DNA from: Pseudoscleropodium purum | Taxonomy: Eukaryota > Streptophyta > Bryopsida > Hypnales > Brachytheciaceae | NCBI GenBank assembly: GCA_963969395.1 | Contig: OZ017800.1 | Span: 11,440,479 to 11,504,478 of the forward strand | Length of the DNA: 64,000 bases | Direction: 5' to 3' | Shown: positions 1 through 11,881 of the stretch, in pieces | Numbering within the stretch: the stretch's first letter is position 1 | Layout: each line of letters starts with the position of its first letter | Made by a program: the position numbers and the translations under genes | The notes under the pieces: generated by a model | Told to the model about the DNA's origin: nothing | What the model saw: the letters and a program-made list of their open reading frames with translations, nothing else | The model's database searches: none

Positions 1-900
1 AAAGTAATCCTAATTGGGAATTAGGATGTTTTTGGTTAAGAAGGCTAAGTCCCAGTTGGAAATCAGAAAAAAGGACTTAGAGATTTTTTAGAGTGCAGTG
101 GAGATAGTTTACATTTGAAGTTTGGAAGCTGGAATTTCAAGTTGTAAGAACGGTGATATTTTCACCAATTCGGCATTATATGAAGAATTATTTGTCAAAT
201 TGGTGTACTGTGTGTGTGGAAGTTTATTTTGCGTAACAAGTCGGGAATGTAATCTCTGTAGTGCATGTGATTTATCTGGTCCTATTTGGAGTATTTTATT
301 TGTGTAATCGATGTTTGAATCCAAGTCGGAAGTTGGTGTTCTAAGCTGTGGTGTTATTTTAGAATCCGAATTGGAGTAACTGGTGAATCTGGTCACAGTG
401 TCAATTTAGTCCTATTAGGTGTTGATGATTGAAGGCAATGATAATTTAATGTCAATTCCCGAGTTGGTTAGGAAACTGATTAGTTGTAAGATTGTTTGAG
501 AATGTTTTCCAAATTGGAGTTTAGAAGTATATTAGTGAGGTTTAATCACAGACCAAATAGGAAGTTTGATTAGTGTGTCGTTGTAGTTTGCCGAGTTGGA
601 CTATGAGGGTGATTACAAATGATTTAAATATCCTAATTGGTAAAGCAGAACGTTAATTAAGAAGGAATTACAAGTTGGTTAATTCTAATTAGGAGAGTCC
701 AAGTATGAGGAGTGATGTGAGTTAACATTAGCAAATAGGAAGTAAGGGAATCAAGTTGGTGAGAGGTCAACAAATGAAGAATGGAGAGCTGTGATGCTGA
801 GCCCAAGTTGGTAGGTAAAAGACCGAGTGGTTCCTGTGGAGTCCAATTTGAAAGACTGGAAGTTAAAGACCAAAGATAATCCAATTTGGGAGATTACTAA
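1..900. repeat. Degenerate minisatellite, unit about 42 bp
   Basis: A short motif of the form CC(N)AATTGG, usually followed by AAG, recurs at about 9, 51, 195, 238, 282, 321, 365, 409, 458, 509, 552, 591, 632, 671, 751, 802, 843 and 881. Most gaps are 38-51 bases or twice that. The rest of each unit is poorly conserved. This looks like an old tandem array cut by the left edge of the window. Open frames crossing it show no recognisable protein. Confidence 0.6.
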
Positions 901-1027
901 ACTCTTGTGGCTATTAAAAGTGGAGGGCTAAATTGAGTAATTAGTTTATTATGTGAGAAATAATACAACTTGTATGCGGTAATTGAATAGTTTTCTCTTT
1001 GCTTGGATTGCAATGACTTATAATTCA

Positions 1028-2077
1028 TTATGTTAGAAACATTCCTATGTGTAAAGCCTCCCTTGGAACGAACATAACTATTAGTTGGGTAAATCCAAAT
1101 AGGTACAAACGTAGTCTACAGGGCATAGAATGACATAGTTGAAGGAGCTTTGTACCATTGATTAACCTCCACTCTCTTTCAATAACTATCTTCAAGTCAT
1201 CTAAATTTTTTGGACATATTGGGCCATGTTGCACAACATCTTTCAAAATCTTCCAAAGGTTTTCAATTGGATTGAGATTGGGAGAATTTGCAGGCCAAAC
1301 GAGCTTCTCCAAAAGGTGTGTTTGTCTCCATTCTTCACATACTTTGTTATGTTGGACAAGTGCACCATCTTCCATGAGCAATCCGTGTGGCACTCTACTC
1401 ATAAAATGAAGCAACTCGACATTGTAGACCACTTGAACAAAATCCTTAGCAGAATGTCTATGTTTGGGCATAAAAACAAGTTGTGACTTTTACCCTCTAG
1501 CAAATGCACTCCAAATCATCAAAGAAGTTCTCCCACTCTTAAAAGTTGGAACTATATGACTTGATGAATAACGCTCATATGCATTTCTCCAAACATGAAC
1601 TTGTCTAGAATTTTTTCCAACTTCAAAGGTAGACTCATCTGTCCAAACAACTCTCTCCCATTTTTTTATAGTCCACCCACAATACTTTTGAGCACATGCC
1701 AATCATTGAGACATATGTCGATGTGTCAAAAAAAAAATTTTAACAGCAATTCGACTGAAAATGCCACTCTCATGTAAGGCCCTTCGAATAGTCGATCTAG
1801 ACACTTGAGTAGAACATATATTAGTGATCTCAGAGAGTGTCGAGCGACGATGAGTTTTTGAGACACGTATAATAGCATGAACATCTCTATCACTAAGCTT
1901 TTTAACATGACTTCCACCACAAGGTTTGCACTTATAGGTTCCATCTTCTCGAAATTTCTTCACTACCCTCTGAACTGTTCTAACATGGACTCCAACAATA
2001 GCTGCAATGTCAACTCATGTCTTCCCTGCCTCATTCAAACCTACTATGCAAGCACGAGTTTCATCTGAAATAGCCAT
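1028..2077 (-). pseudogene. Tc1/mariner-superfamily (Tc1-like, DD34E) transposase relic
   Basis: Read on the minus strand from the ATG at 2077, one continuous frame gives a Tc1-like transposase broken by three in-frame stops (TGA at 2017-2015, TGA at 1705-1703, TAA at 1492-1490) and no frameshift. An N-terminal helix-turn-helix part (ISDETRACIVGLNEAGK, then VGVHVRTVQRVVKKFREDG) is followed by the catalytic domain. The first Asp is in VWTDEST, the second in LLMEDGALVQH, and the Glu in SPNLNPIENLWK, 34 residues after the second Asp. That spacing is the DD34E hallmark of Tc1-like elements. The length of about 350 codons is full size for the family. I could not find terminal inverted repeats or a TA duplication, so the element ends are unknown. 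It cannot make an active enzyme. Confidence 0.85.
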
Positions 2078-2079
2078 CA

Positions 2080-2480
2080 CTCAGTGACCATGATCTAGCC
2101 TTCATTTAATCACCATGATCCAACCTCACTCACTAAGCACATATATAACCTCACTCAGTCATTAGAAAAAAAATCTCACATATCCTGAATCACTCACCAT
2201 CATCCTGCCTCACAGCCTTCACTCATTCACCAGTCACCACATGTAAGTTATAACCTCACTCACTCTTAAAGAAAATCTCACATACCTCCATATATCCTCA
2301 GACACTCATCCCATGCCTCATCCACTCAGTTATCACATAGCCTAGACTTACTTAGTTAACTCATCTTTCATGCACTCAATTACTCATGTTCACAAAGTTT
2401 CAATTCTGTGCTTAAGAAATAATCACCCATCACTTGCTTCTCTCATCATCCCACATCCCACCTCCTATAATGTTCTATTG
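2080..2480. repeat. CACTCA-rich imperfect tandem repeat
   Basis: The plus strand is rich in CACTCAC words. A block starting TATAACCTCACTCA at about 2143 recurs at about 2249, giving a unit of about 106 bp, and each copy continues into a similar AAAATCTCACATA run. No coding sequence is seen. It adjoins the 5' end of the Tc1-like relic and might include the decayed end of that element, but no inverted repeat was found. Confidence 0.45.
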
Positions 2481-2719
2481 TAAATGCAAGCATTCTTATT
2501 GAGAGGAAAAAGCTTCTTCATGCATGTATGGTCTCCAATTTTTAAACAAGTGCAATCTTTGAGATGTGACAAGTGCACACAACTAAATTTGGCTATCCTT
2601 GATTTTTTGAGAAGCATTTATGATTAGAGATTGCATCATTTGAAGAATTTTAATCAAGAAGCATGATTGTCTGACATACTCCAACAATTTCAATGTCTTT
2701 AATAAAAGGTATCTCACAA

Positions 2720-3290
2720 CTACACACATTGGTAGATTGTAAATATTTTTTTTTGTATAAATTTTTTAACCATGAAATTTGGCATGAATTTTTTTTATCA
2801 TAAAGAGCATGTTGTGCCAAAAATTTCATGGTAAATAAGCAATTTTTCAGTCCTTGGGAGGGTGTCAAAGTTGAAGTAGTGAAACGGTTTTCACAATTGT
2901 TTCTCAAAACGACACATGTTGGTAGACTGTTAATATCTTTTTTTGTATTAATCTTTTGGTCTTGAAATTTTTATCATATGTTATTAACATAAAGAAGTTT
3001 TTTTTCCGAGAATTTCACGGCAAAAAAAAAATAATTCAATCTTTGGGAGGCTGTCAAAGTTGGCAGCAGTGAAAACATTTCCACAGCTACCAATGTTGGT
3101 AGAATTTGAATAACTTTTTTTCGGTGAATCTTTTTGCCTTGAAATTTGTCACACATATAATTAACTTAAAGATAATTCTTTGGTAAAACTTTTGTGGTGA
3201 AATAATAATTTTTGAGCTCTCGGGAGGCTTTCAAAGTTGGCAGTATTGAAATTTTTCTCACTGCGAATTCGAAAACGACATTTTGATTGG
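2720..3290. repeat. Three-unit tandem repeat, period about 183 bp
   Basis: Units begin near 2727, 2914 and 3091 with (A)CA(A/C)(A/T)GTTGGTAGA-like words, and a partial fourth begins at about 3275. Each unit repeats the same order: GTTGGTAGA, a T-rich run, a CTTGAAATTT(G) block, a T-rich run, then GGGAGG(C)TGTCAAAGTTGGCAG. Periods are about 187, 177 and 183 bases. Copies are diverged, with no coding capacity. Confidence 0.65.
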
Positions 3291-3299
3291 TACCCCACT

Positions 3300-6200
3300 A
3301 TAATGTACATTGCATTAAAGAAATAAACTTCCATCTTTATATTAGTAGTTAATTATAGATGTAGTGTCTTTGTTGAGACTCATTGACCTCAACATGCATT
3401 ACATACCCCGAGTCCATTATGGACTTTATTTGCACCCAATCAAAATGCAAAGGCTACAAATTTGCAACCAAAGGAAACAACAATATCAACTTTGTTGCTA
3501 TTAACAAGATGCTACACATAATTATATAGTCAATTTAGAATCTTTTACAAAAATAGGATTTGGGATTTCAAGAGGTACAATTTGGATGACCATGTTGAAC
3601 TATAGGCTCTAAGTTGAGTTGCCTATGCATGTAAGCATACTACATATAGATACTAGAAACCACATATGAACCTTTTTGAACTTTGAACTTTGTAATTCTC
3701 ACTTTGTACCCTTCTTTTCTTCTATGTTTATGCACATGTGTCTCTAGCATGACCTCCTTGTTTTCTAGGTTACAACATTACCCATGACCCAATATCAACT
3801 CTTGTTGGAATGTAGTTTCCATTTGGGTTCTTTGATTTGTAAACTAAAATAGCATCAACCTTGCTAGAAGCTAGGACTCATTACAACTACTTGGCAATAC
3901 AAACTTAGCAACATAGAACAACGTCAATAGAAAAAAAAAATCAAACAACAACAACAACAACGTCAATAGAAACAAATTGAATCAAAACACAACTTGACAG
4001 CATTTATGGCATAGTAAGCCAACTATAAAAACCTCAAGGTAGCCCAACTTGCACATCCTCCTACCAACCCAACTTCCAAACCATCTTGACAACTAACAGT
4101 GCAATTTTCACCAAGCATCCTCTACCACTAGTCATATTTGAATTTGCCAGCCAACGCAACAAATTTTGGCCTATCCAATGCAATGATCGTATAGTTAACA
4201 AGACAAAAATAAGAGAGATGCTTATAATAGAGGGAATGGTGCATTGGAACTCATGACCTCTTTAGGCTTCAATTATTTTATAATGATTTTTGGAATTTTT
4301 TTGGAGATTGGGTGTCTCAAGAGCTTCACAAGTATATATATAATTTATTTTCAAATTCGACTCACAATTCAAAAATTATGGCCATTTTTTGAAAAATGAA
4401 AGAAAATGGCACCACAAGCATACTAAATCTTATTGACTTTTGCCACAATTTCTGAAAATAATGGACAAAAGAATACTATAGAAAGGGGGCAATGGGTGTT
4501 GATTGAGACCTACAATACGAGATAGTCATTAGCAAGCAAGTGTTAGATATGGGGCCTTGGGTATACCATACTTAAATAGAAGGTTCAACTTAATTCAATT
4601 TTAAAAAATTTGTCAAATTTATTACTAATTCTAGGACTTGATAGTCATATCTACAAATAAATGTAAAGAAGGTTTGCCAAAAATCCAAGAAATCCATTGA
4701 ATCAAATACCAATCCATTATTTGACCATCTCCCATCAAGACATTTTGAGAGATTGTTGGGTGGAAAGACCGTTTGTATAATGAAATCCATTGTCCATTAT
4801 GAATGCTCAAAGGATATGGAATAGGTTGAAAATGAAAGCTTGACTGCTCATTGTTAAAACATAGGAATTGTATTCTAAGTAGAATTTTAGACCTCATTTT
4901 GGTATAGTAGGTACACTATTTATAAAACACTTTGAACTATGAAAAGTTGAAAAAATCAAGCTATCTTTCATCTATAGGAATCTTTTTGTAACTTTGAACG
5001 TCCAATCAAAAGTTATGAATAAAATTTAGAGAAGATGTTTGAAAATGTCTCTTCTAACCATCTTTAAACTTTGTCCATAACTTTTGATTGGAGGCTTGAA
5101 GTCTCAAATGGATTTTTTTGGACATGAAATTTAGCTTAATTTTTTATATTATTTTCATTGAATTAATTTTTTTTTCATCTATGCTAAAATGGGGTTTGAA
5201 TTTATGTTTTGAACACAATTCATGCTTTTGACTTGAGCTCTTACTAATCCTAATTATACATGGGTTGTTTTACCTCTTAGCATTCCACTTGTACAAATAG
5301 CTTTCGTTCTCATATTTCATGAAAAAGGAAGTGGGTGATGAAACTATGTGATAGACTCATGGATAAGGTGAGTAGCTATATTAGTATGGGGAGTCTAGGT
5401 TAAATGAATAATATTAACAAGCTTCATTAGATGGATCCCCAAATGTAAATGTCTCCTGTAGGATTGCCAAGAGCACATTAGTATGGAAACTAATTGGTAA
5501 CTTACTATAACATCTATGGTCTATTTATACAAGGAGTGACTATTTTGTTTTGCTTTTTGGAAGGCTGCAAGAGGCATTAGATGTTTAGAGGAATTGAAAA
5601 TTTTGAAGTTTTGCAAAAAAATATTCTCACTTCTCAAGTTTGACCATTTGGATTTTTATTTCCTAGAAACATGTAATGGGGAAAACAATTTTAAAAATGA
5701 CATAGTACATTGACAATTCTTGGACATTTTGACATTGCAAGATTTTATTGAAGATATTCAATGTGTTGAATTGCCTTGAAAATTGGTAAGCATATGCCTA
5801 AAATGATTATCTATAAGAAAAAATATTAACCTCAAGTTCTATAGCACAAAAAAATTAGCAAACAACAATGAAAGCCATTTGAAATTCTCAGGCACAATCC
5901 CAAAAAACTTTCAATTTAAATGTAAATGTCTTTCACTTTCTACCCTCAAACCTCACCAAAAAATTTCCATGTGATTTCATACAAATTAAGTACAAGATCC
6001 TCCAACTACATTCTCAAAAAATCCATCCTGTAAACTTTTAAAATCAACACAATAGAATGGCAGTTTTGACTGCTTTTTGAGCTAGAAAATGCCTTGGGAT
6101 TTTTGGGGTTAATTTAAAGAAGGGCACTTTTCAAACTATCCACCATTCACTCATTGGATGCTTGAACATTTAGGGTTCATGAGAAATGTAAATATCACAT

Positions 6201-6337
6201 GTTCTGAAATATCACAAATCCTGATTGTTAGAAAGTAAAAAACATGACCCAATTGATTGACATGGATGCAAAATGTTTGCATCGATTGAATCTTGCTCAA
6301 AATCAATGAAAATAATACCACACTTCACCTAACCCCA
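3300..6337. other. AT-rich intergenic region without a recognisable gene
   Basis: Both strands carry only short frames with no recognisable domains. The only structured item noted is the inverted repeat at 5001-5092. A small CAA/AACAAC-rich stretch lies near 3940-3965. Nothing else could be supported. Confidence 0.5.
5001..5092. repeat. Perfect 17-bp inverted repeat (hairpin)
   Basis: TCCAATCAAAAGTTATG at 5001-5017 is perfectly inverted at 5076-5092, leaving a 58-base loop. The flanking bases are also partly complementary (AGAAGATG against CATCTTT). The CAAAAGTTATG word recurs in several other repeats of this window (see 8831, 26816, 32665, 36818). No function can be assigned. Confidence 0.6.
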
Positions 6338-8316
6338 ACAAATACCACACTTTACCCAATCTATCTGACCCCAAAGCAGTCGAGTATTCACTCAACTCAA
6401 GATCAACAGATCCAAAACTGCCGGATCCCTACATTGACAGAGTGTCAATGCACACTCTCCAATGGAGTGGCATTATCCCAGTCCATTTTCCTGGTTTTCA
6501 GGTACGCTGGATTCGAGGTGAGATCGTCGGCCCAAGCCTTCACATGGGGACGGTTGTCAAATGCTCCTGCAAACGCATCCAGGGTGCTAACCTGGTAAAG
6601 GAAAGGGGTGTGGAAAACATCAGCCAGAGTGTAGCTATCACCAGCCAGATACTTGTGCTTCGAGAGCTGGGCCTCGTACACGTCCAACACCTTGCCCAGA
6701 TTTTCTAAACAAGGGGCGATGAGCTTCTCATCCACAGGCCTTTTGAGCCTCCGGGCAACGAAGGAGTCCCTTACCAAGGGTCGAGCTGCAGGGTGGAAGT
6801 TCTGCGACTCGGATTCCACCCACTGGTTGATAATGGGCCCTCTCCTGCAGGGTCGTACCCACGAGGAACGTCAAGTTGTACTTCTCCACAATGTACTTGG
6901 CTATAGCTCGAGACTCTGCATTTCCACGCACGGATATTCAGTCAACGAAGTTAAAACAATTCGGGCTACAAGCTCCTCATACTTTGAAATCAAAGTTGCT
7001 GGTTCAAATCTGACCACACTTGCGTGAAGGAAGCGACATTGGTGTAACCCGGGACGATAATGATACCACTATTTCAGCCTATACGGAGCCTCTTCTGTTG
7101 CACGAAACAATACAGCACGAAGTCCTATGTTGAAGAGCCGGCTTACTTTTGAAAGAACTGATTCCATAGTCAGGCATGGAATACCGGTATGACGAGCCCT
7201 CATGCAAGCATGCCGACCAAGCTAGGATTGGATGAAAAGAATAAGTGATTCTAATACAAGTCACACTAACCTTTGCAAACAAGGGATGACCTAATTTTTC
7301 AACGAAATACAAAAATGGTATCATCTGCTTACCAACGATTCCGATCTCGCCATCCTCCAAGTACGGGATGACTGCAAAGGGCTGCACACACACCAATTTC
7401 AGGAACACAATTCATATTAGTTGCTGAAAGAATTGCACTTGATTGTAGCATCAGAATCAACCAAGCTGAAACTCTGACAACACGTACATCTTCAAAGTAA
7501 GCCAACTCCCAAGAAAGGGGTTGCTATCCTGGGCTTACATTCTTCGCCTTGTACGCGGGCGTTAGTTGCTGTCTCCCAATTAAGTTCACCATCACCAGCT
7601 CCATCTCCTTCTCAGGGTCCACCTTCAAATGCCCACGACAATGGTGAGAAAGACCGAGTGGATTAATGAATCTGATCGGCGCTTCGTCCTTGCTGCGTGA
7701 TTAAAGCTTCAAATAACTGACATTTAGGGTTGCAGAAGAATCACATTTTCCACGGAATCCACATCACGGAATCCCTAATTCAGCAGAAATTTTCTTACAT
7801 CCGCCAAGAAGAGTGGCAAAATAGCCCGCTCCACGTTGGGAGTTTGTATGCCGTAAAACTTCATCACCATGACTGCTAGATTTTCTTGCACAGACCAGCA
7901 CCTGCAAACGACAACATCACACCTCGTAAGTTCGCGTTTGATTTCTCTGAAACAAGAGGCACTGCCGCTCTAAGAATGATTTCACCCAGAGAAAAGTGCT
8001 TACAACCGCTCCAACTCCTTGATCTAATCCCCATTGATCAAGGACAGCATCAAGATGCAAGTGAGCAAGGAAGGATAAATAATATGACCCATTAAAGATG
8101 GCTACATTTGGAAGAAACCCATAATCCCAGAGCATGCAATTGAAACACACAGCTAGGCTTTGTCGCACGTACACACCTAATTGCAACCCAAGTTCGATTA
8201 GAGTTCAAGTAGCTGGAGATGCAATGTCGCCAGTAAGACCAATGACAATTAGTATGCAACTCTGGTTGGAGAGCCTGCAATTTTATAGTAAGAGAGTTTC
8301 TACAGGAGTCAGAGAG
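6338..8316 (-). repeat. Left arm of GST inverted duplication
   Basis: This segment is the reverse complement of 12026-14003, including exons, introns, the 5' leader intron and about 100 bases of 3' UTR. Similarity is very high through the coding part and 3' UTR. It weakens toward the promoter, where only patches such as CTCTGACTC(A/C)TGT and ACTATAA still match. Homology ends near 6338 inside the 3' UTR, before the poly(A) signals of the right copy. The left arm therefore looks like the derived copy. Confidence 0.85.
6445..7870 (-). pseudogene. Phi-class glutathione S-transferase, frameshifted copy
   Basis: The four-exon structure matches the intact copy at 12474-13896: exon 1 7870-7799, exon 2 7622-7539, exon 3 7381-7333, exon 4 6915-6445. 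The start is MVMKFYGIQTPNVERAILPL, then VDPEKEMELV...AYKAKN, then PFAVIPYLEDGEIGIV, then ESRAIAKYIVEKY. In exon 4 an extra C within 6835-6840 (GGGCCC where the other copy has GGCC) shifts the frame right after TTLQERA, around codon 96. The rest of the C-terminal helical domain (VESESQNFHPAARP to TPLESVH) is out of frame. Splice sites still look usable. The N-terminus is closer to the phi consensus (YG) than that of the intact copy, so the frameshift may be recent, or a sequence error. It is transcribed away from its partner, with both promoters facing each other across the spacer. Confidence 0.85.
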
Positions 8317-9189
8317 CGTCAAAGCAACAGACTTAAATTATACTCCGTAATAGGAAACGGATTGAGTGCGCTGCTTCTCCGGCACCCGTTATGTATGATT
8401 TTTTCTATGATTTCCATTCTCTCTGCCTCGAAAGATGGGTCTGTGCTTGAGTCTGCAAGCACAAGCTCAAGCAGCAGACGAAGGTCTTAGCGAGGGGTCT
8501 CGCCAGTTTCCTCGGCAGATCCTCACCATCCCCTCGAAAGAGACTTACGGTAAGTTAGCATCCATGGCAAGTGAGCTGTAAGAATGGCAGATGTAAGAGG
8601 CTCAAGGAATTTGCAAATTTGCATTTTCTTAGCTCTGAATTTTTCTAGTTTTCTTTTGCTGCCAAGTTTAACCCCTGGAGGACTGAATGACTGTTGAACA
8701 TATGCAAGTGATCTTAGGTAGGTGCGTATGAAGTCATTTTTAAATGGATGTTCAAAATTTTGACACCAAGTATGATCATGTACTTCCTCAGAGGGAATAT
8801 GATTTTTTTTTCCCAATCGGGTGCCTAGATCAAAAGTTATGCTACCCTAAACTTTTGGGAGCAATCCAAGCAACTTTGGTCAACATGTGCAAAACTTCTT
8901 CAATAATTTTGAAATTTGTTAGGTATGTAACTTACATGATGCTTTGTGTAAGATGCAAGTGTCAAAAGAAATAACCATGTATAGTGTAAAAATCTCACTT
9001 TAAGAGGAGTTAAAGTCTGTTGGTCTTGGTGGGCAAGATCAAAAATCAAAAATCAAAAATCAAACTTTTCCTTCTAACTTCAAACATTGTAATCTTTCAA
9101 TCTATGTAGTCAAAGTTTCTAAAACAATTCCACACATTCCCACAATAGTTTAGTACAAATTTGTATGGTTGAATTTTGAAAAAAACAAA

Positions 9190-9304
9190 CTTGAATTTTA
9201 TTTGAGTGAGTACTTATCATTGAATATAGCTTATGAAGCATGGGCAAGCACTAAGATCCATACCATGCTTGAAGGATAAGTACTCACTCAAAATATGATT
9301 CAAG
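9190..9304. repeat. Foldback sequence of about 115 nt
   Basis: The core arm TTGAGTGAGTACTTATC (9202-9218) is perfectly inverted at 9275-9291. Outside it, CTTGAAT pairs with ATTCAAG. Inside it, GAAGCATGG pairs with CCATGCTTG around a short loop. The whole makes an imperfect hairpin with one asymmetric bulge. It could be a small foldback transposon or a miRNA-like precursor. There is no evidence of transcription in the sequence itself. Confidence 0.55.
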
Positions 9305-9839
9305 TTTTGAATCAATAAGCATTGTACTTTACATTTTGTGCTTTTATAGTAATAGAGAAAGTCATACATCAAACACTTTGTATCCTCAACATCACTTTAG
9401 GATTGACCCTAGAAGGCCCAAGGTCGTTTTGGGTTCAAAAACATCATTGATTTTGAAATGCTATAAATCTAAAAGTCACTAAGTTATAGAAATCTCAACC
9501 GTACAGTATTGTAGTGAACATGTTCTAGATAACATAAGTCAAATTTGGAGTCATTTGACTGCATGGATTGCAAGATTATAATGTTTTAATATTGAAACAA
9601 GATGCTGAAATTTTCCTAGCAATACATTTGGAGGTGAAATTTGATTTCTAAACCTACTCAAATGAAAAAATTTGAAACTATGAAGTGATTCAAAACCAAC
9701 ATACAAACACATTGGTGAAAAAAATATCATTCAATTGACTCAATGCATTTGCAAAATGGCTTTGAAATGTCAAAAAATAGCAAGAAAAGTTACCAAAAAC
9801 ACATATGAGTCTAAACCTCCTTCTACTAAAATGCTTTTC

Positions 9840-10300
9840 AATCACTCATAACTTCTTATATTGATGTGAAATTTTAGCCACACAAACTAGACTAATATGT
9901 GCAACTTCACCAAAAAAATATCATTGGAAACGGACATTGTATGGAGAAGAAACAAGCTGCCGAAGTTCACTGTGTTCCAAAAATGTCTAAATTTTGAACT
10001 TCGAATTACTCCCAAACATTCAAAAAAGCTTGAATTTACATGAAAATTTTACCACAATAACTAGACTAAGAGGGGAACATAACCCAAAAAAATTTATTGA
10101 AAAAAAACATTTGACAAAGTAGACACAAGCTCTCAAAGTTGCAGCTGTCAAATGTAGTTTGGTGAACTCAAATTGAACCTGTGAACTTTGATTGGCTTCC
10201 AGAAACTTGACTCATCTTGGATTGATCTGAAAATTTTACCACACAAACTAGAAGATAGAGCACAACTTTCCCAATAGGTTTTATTAAATTCCGACATTAG
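9840..10300. repeat. Three-unit tandem repeat, period 170-190 bp
   Basis: TGAAA(A)TTTTA(G/C)CCACA(C/A)(A/T)AACTAGA recurs at about 9866, 10038 and 10228. Each is followed by an ACTTCACC or AACTTTCCC-like block and then by ATT(G/A)(G/A)AA. Copies are diverged. In style and period it resembles the repeat at 2720-3290. Confidence 0.55.
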
Positions 10301-10422
10301 ATGCAAAAGTTACAGCACTTTCAATTGGACTTAAAACTATGTGAGAACACTTCTTGGAAAGAGGTCCGCCAGCTTCGGTTCTGTCAGACCATTCGAAGTA
10401 CCTTAATAAGTGAACTTAAATT

Positions 10423-10470
10423 GGTCCGGAGGTTGGTCCGAAGATCGGTCCGAAGATTGGTCCGAAGAAC
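10423..10470. repeat. 12-bp tandem repeat GGTCCGAAGATT, four copies
   Basis: Four consecutive 12-mers: GGTCCGGAGGTT, GGTCCGAAGATC, GGTCCGAAGATT, GGTCCGAAGAAC. A short GGTC-rich run (CGGTCGGTCGGTCGGTCC) lies about 80 bases downstream near 10539-10556. The open frame reading VRRLVRRSVRRLVRR across the first array is a by-product of the repeat. Confidence 0.8.
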
Positions 10471-11873
10471 TCAAAACATCAGTGTTTTTTTTAAAGGAGG
10501 GCAGTATGCTTGAAAGGTCATTTTGATTTTGGGGGAATGGTCCACCCGGTCGGTCGGTCGGTCCGCTGTCCGTCCCTCAGATTCAACGTTGCTTTGCTTA
10601 TGGCACGCTCTGCAGTCTGCGCCTCCTGTAAAATACTGTCCATAACATTTGTATAACCTGGCAATGGTCCTCTGGTCCTACCCATACCCATACTGGGAAG
10701 GTATTATGCTTTGCTAGATACTTGCAAGGGACTTATCAGTTACTTTAAGGATCAAGGTAGTTTAGGAGTCGTACAAGACAATTTTGTAAGGGGTCTGTGA
10801 TTGAGGATGTGATAGGGCCCATTGCCTCATTGGGAAACAACATTATGTATTGCCCCCACTACATTGCATCATAAGTGTGATCATTTATGAAATGGAAGGA
10901 ACAATAAACTAAAGATCTAGCATGTATGTTTTGACTCTTTCTCTCAATTTGCAAAGAAAATTAAAGATTTAGCATGTGTGCTTTAACTCTCTCTCTTGAT
11001 TTACAAAAAATAAAATAAAATAATGTCCTATTTCAAAGTTGGTTTTGACATAAACTTACTTCTAAGTGTTCAAACAAGTTACAAAGATTGATATCATGTA
11101 TAAGATATTGGAATAAGAATTGTAACTCCTACAAAATATGTATGCATATATTATAAAAATGTAAAGTCTTGTCTTTAGGTATACCCAAATTCAACACTAG
11201 AGGTTCATAGACTCTCATGTTTTAACTATACACACCTTCTATAATCAAAATTTAGGAAAAAGTGATACTTTTGGGTTCAAATGTAGGTGTTACATTTTGG
11301 GCAATGTTGATTATAGGTGTACACACCTTAATCCTAGAAGAGCATTTAAGCCTAAAAGTGGCCTTTGAATAACTTTCAAGATTATTGGTTCAAAAATCCG
11401 ATCATTTTTGACAAAGTACTTTGATGATAAAACAACTCATTCTCAAGCCTTACTTTTTGACCCCCAAATCAACATGTTCATAGTCCAATTCCACTCAGCT
11501 TCTGAAATATTGATGGACTCTCATTCCTTAAATACCTACTTTTTTTGAAGAATGGTTTCAGTTAATACTTCCCTTTCACTTCAAACATTCATAAAAAACT
11601 TTAAACTTAAATTTAAAAATACTTAGTTTCCACTGAATTTCTCTAAAAGGCTAGTCAACACAAATTGATGAATTGTGACTCTTGACAACAGAAGAAGGCG
11701 AATTTTTTGAAGGGTCGGGAGCACGTCAGGTTCGGTTCCCTTAGGGCTCGTTCGGTAAGGGTTACATTGCAAATTCCAGCGAAGGCGAAGGGGTCCTTCG
11801 AGCGCAACTTCGTCCCCTGAAGGAGTCAGTCGTCCTGCTCAGGAGTACAGTACCCGCCTTGCAAGGAAACAGA

Positions 11874-11881
11874 TGACGTGG
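11874..11881 (+). promoter_or_regulatory. TGACGTGG motif upstream of intact GST
   Basis: TGACGTGG combines the TGACG core bound by TGA-type bZIP factors with an ACGT/G-box-like core. Such motifs are known in promoters of stress-inducible plant GST genes. It lies about 600 bases upstream of the start codon, in the G+C-richer stretch before the leader. Only one copy is seen, and a chance occurrence is quite possible. Confidence 0.25.

Noticed and set aside
2720..3290. CRISPR-like array
   Set aside because: Eukaryotic context; units are long diverged tandem repeats without constant repeats and unique spacers.
6653..7027. Long antisense frames over the GST exons (also 13371-13899 minus)
   Set aside because: Shadows of the G+C-rich GST coding strand.
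7886..8095. Open frame (MHRPAPANDN...) conserved between 7886-8095 (+) and 12458-12201 (-)
   Set aside because: It is antisense to the GST 5' leader and is conserved only because the whole segment is duplicated; the C-terminal halves diverge and no domain is seen.
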